Positions 5,330-5,675 of a stretch of DNA of 5,675 nt are shown in pieces. The notes below the pieces were generated by a model. The model saw only the letters and a program-made list of their open reading frames with translations, was not told the DNA's origin and ran no database searches. The position numbers were made by a program, and so were the translations under genes. The stretch comes from Bacillota bacterium. GTDB taxonomy: Bacteria > Bacillota > Bacilli > Alicyclobacillales > Alicyclobacillaceae. The stretch's first letter is position 1. Each line of letters starts with the position of its first letter. The stretch spans positions 1-5,675 of the forward strand of contig JAKADF010000256.1 in assembly GCA_021820805.1 (NCBI GenBank). The letters are read 5' to 3'.

Positions 5330-5675
5330 GTGCCGAAGAAGCCAGTAAAACGTACTAGAGCAAAATCTCAGGCGAAGGTAAACGTTAAAAAGCAGGCTGT
5401 TCCGGTTGTCCAGGCACCAGACGCAACCACACAGCCAGTATCAGAACAAGGTTCCGCAATGAATAATTTAAAAAGCAATCTAACAGGTAAGCGCAAAGCT
5501 ATATTTGAGATACTGGACGATGTAAAGAAGGTAAAACCTGAACAGTGGCAGAATCCAAGTGAAGTAGAGCAACTTGCAAAACAATTTGCGAACAAACTTG
5601 GGTTACCTGTACCGGAGCAGAGAATTAAGCAATTTGTAAATGCATATAAAGATGCCACAAAGAACGGTCCTAACG
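5330..5675 (+). CDS. Unknown Lys-rich protein, possibly SpoVIF-like (3' end outside window)
   Basis: An open frame runs from GTG at 5330 to the right edge, giving 115 residues with no stop. GAGGGGG (5314-5320) lies 9 nt before the GTG, a convincing ribosome binding site. The product starts with a basic low-complexity stretch (PKKPVKRTRAKSQAKVNVKK, 2-21), then a Pro/Gln/Thr linker to about residue 44. A likely helical region follows (about 51-110), including EILDDVKKVKPEQWQNPSEV and QLAKQFANKLGLPVPEQRIK. The pattern of a partner-selecting helix, then 'LAKQFANKLGLPVPEQRIKQFVNA', faintly recalls the core of stage VI sporulation protein F (SpoVIF/YjcC), a spore coat assembly factor, and an upstream sporulation-like promoter element would agree. 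The resemblance is weak and from memory. No signal peptide or membrane segment is seen. The gene is real with good confidence; the function is open. Confidence 0.72.
   Translation, partial: MPKKPVKRTRAKSQAKVNVKKQAVPVVQAPDATTQPVSEQGSAMNNLKSNLTGKRKAIFEILDDVKKVKPEQWQNPSEVEQLAKQFANKLGLPVPEQRIKQFVNAYKDATKNGPN

Noticed and set aside
5281..5358. Short plus-strand frame of 25 codons starting at ATG 5281
   Set aside because: It overlaps the better-supported GTG gene in another frame. Its start has no well-spaced ribosome binding site and lies inside the candidate -10 element.
5368..5658. Minus-strand open frame of 96 codons at the right edge
   Set aside because: It is antisense to the plus-strand gene that has a clear ribosome binding site. 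Its Ser/Cys/Phe-rich product is typical of an antisense shadow.

Overview
The window looks like ordinary chromosome from a spore-forming member of the Bacillota, probably Bacillales. The signs are AAGGAGG/GGAGG-type ribosome binding sites, GTG and TTG starts, moderate-to-low GC, a CshA-type DEAD-box helicase and a YxcD (DUF2653) family gene. An Alicyclobacillus-like relative is a guess from overall flavour, not a proof. I see no mobile element, CRISPR array, rRNA or tRNA, and no clear new defence or biosynthetic system.

Left part (1-1702): the 3' end of an xdhC-type gene (molybdoenzyme accessory factor) reads rightward into the window. It meets a uracil-type NCS2 permease gene on the other strand, tail to tail, with 48 bp between the stop codons. 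Two inverted repeats sit at this junction. The permease has a GTG start with a strong ribosome binding site and a leader of about 150 nt.

Middle part (1854-3518), minus strand: three genes probably form one transcription unit. In order of transcription they are a small exported Gly/Ser/Tyr-rich membrane protein, a YxcD-family protein built from two copies of a ~43-residue unit, and a Bax inhibitor-1 (YetJ/YccA) family membrane protein. The first two are 13 bp apart, and the stop codon of the first forms part of the ribosome binding site of the second. A strong rho-independent terminator follows the third gene. A sigma-A-like promoter precedes the first.

Right part (3518-5675), plus strand: a divergently transcribed DEAD-box RNA helicase gene with a 502-residue product, a leader of roughly 120 nt holding short direct repeats, and a textbook terminator. 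It is followed by an incomplete gene running off the right edge. That gene encodes a Lys-rich N-terminus and a small helical region faintly like SpoVIF, and a sporulation-sigma-like element lies upstream of it.

The genes do not form one pathway. The permease and the XdhC protein both touch nucleobase metabolism, but they are convergent and need not be linked. The most interesting points are the internal duplication in the YxcD protein, its coupling to a small Tim44-headpiece-like membrane protein, and the possible sporulation gene at the right edge.
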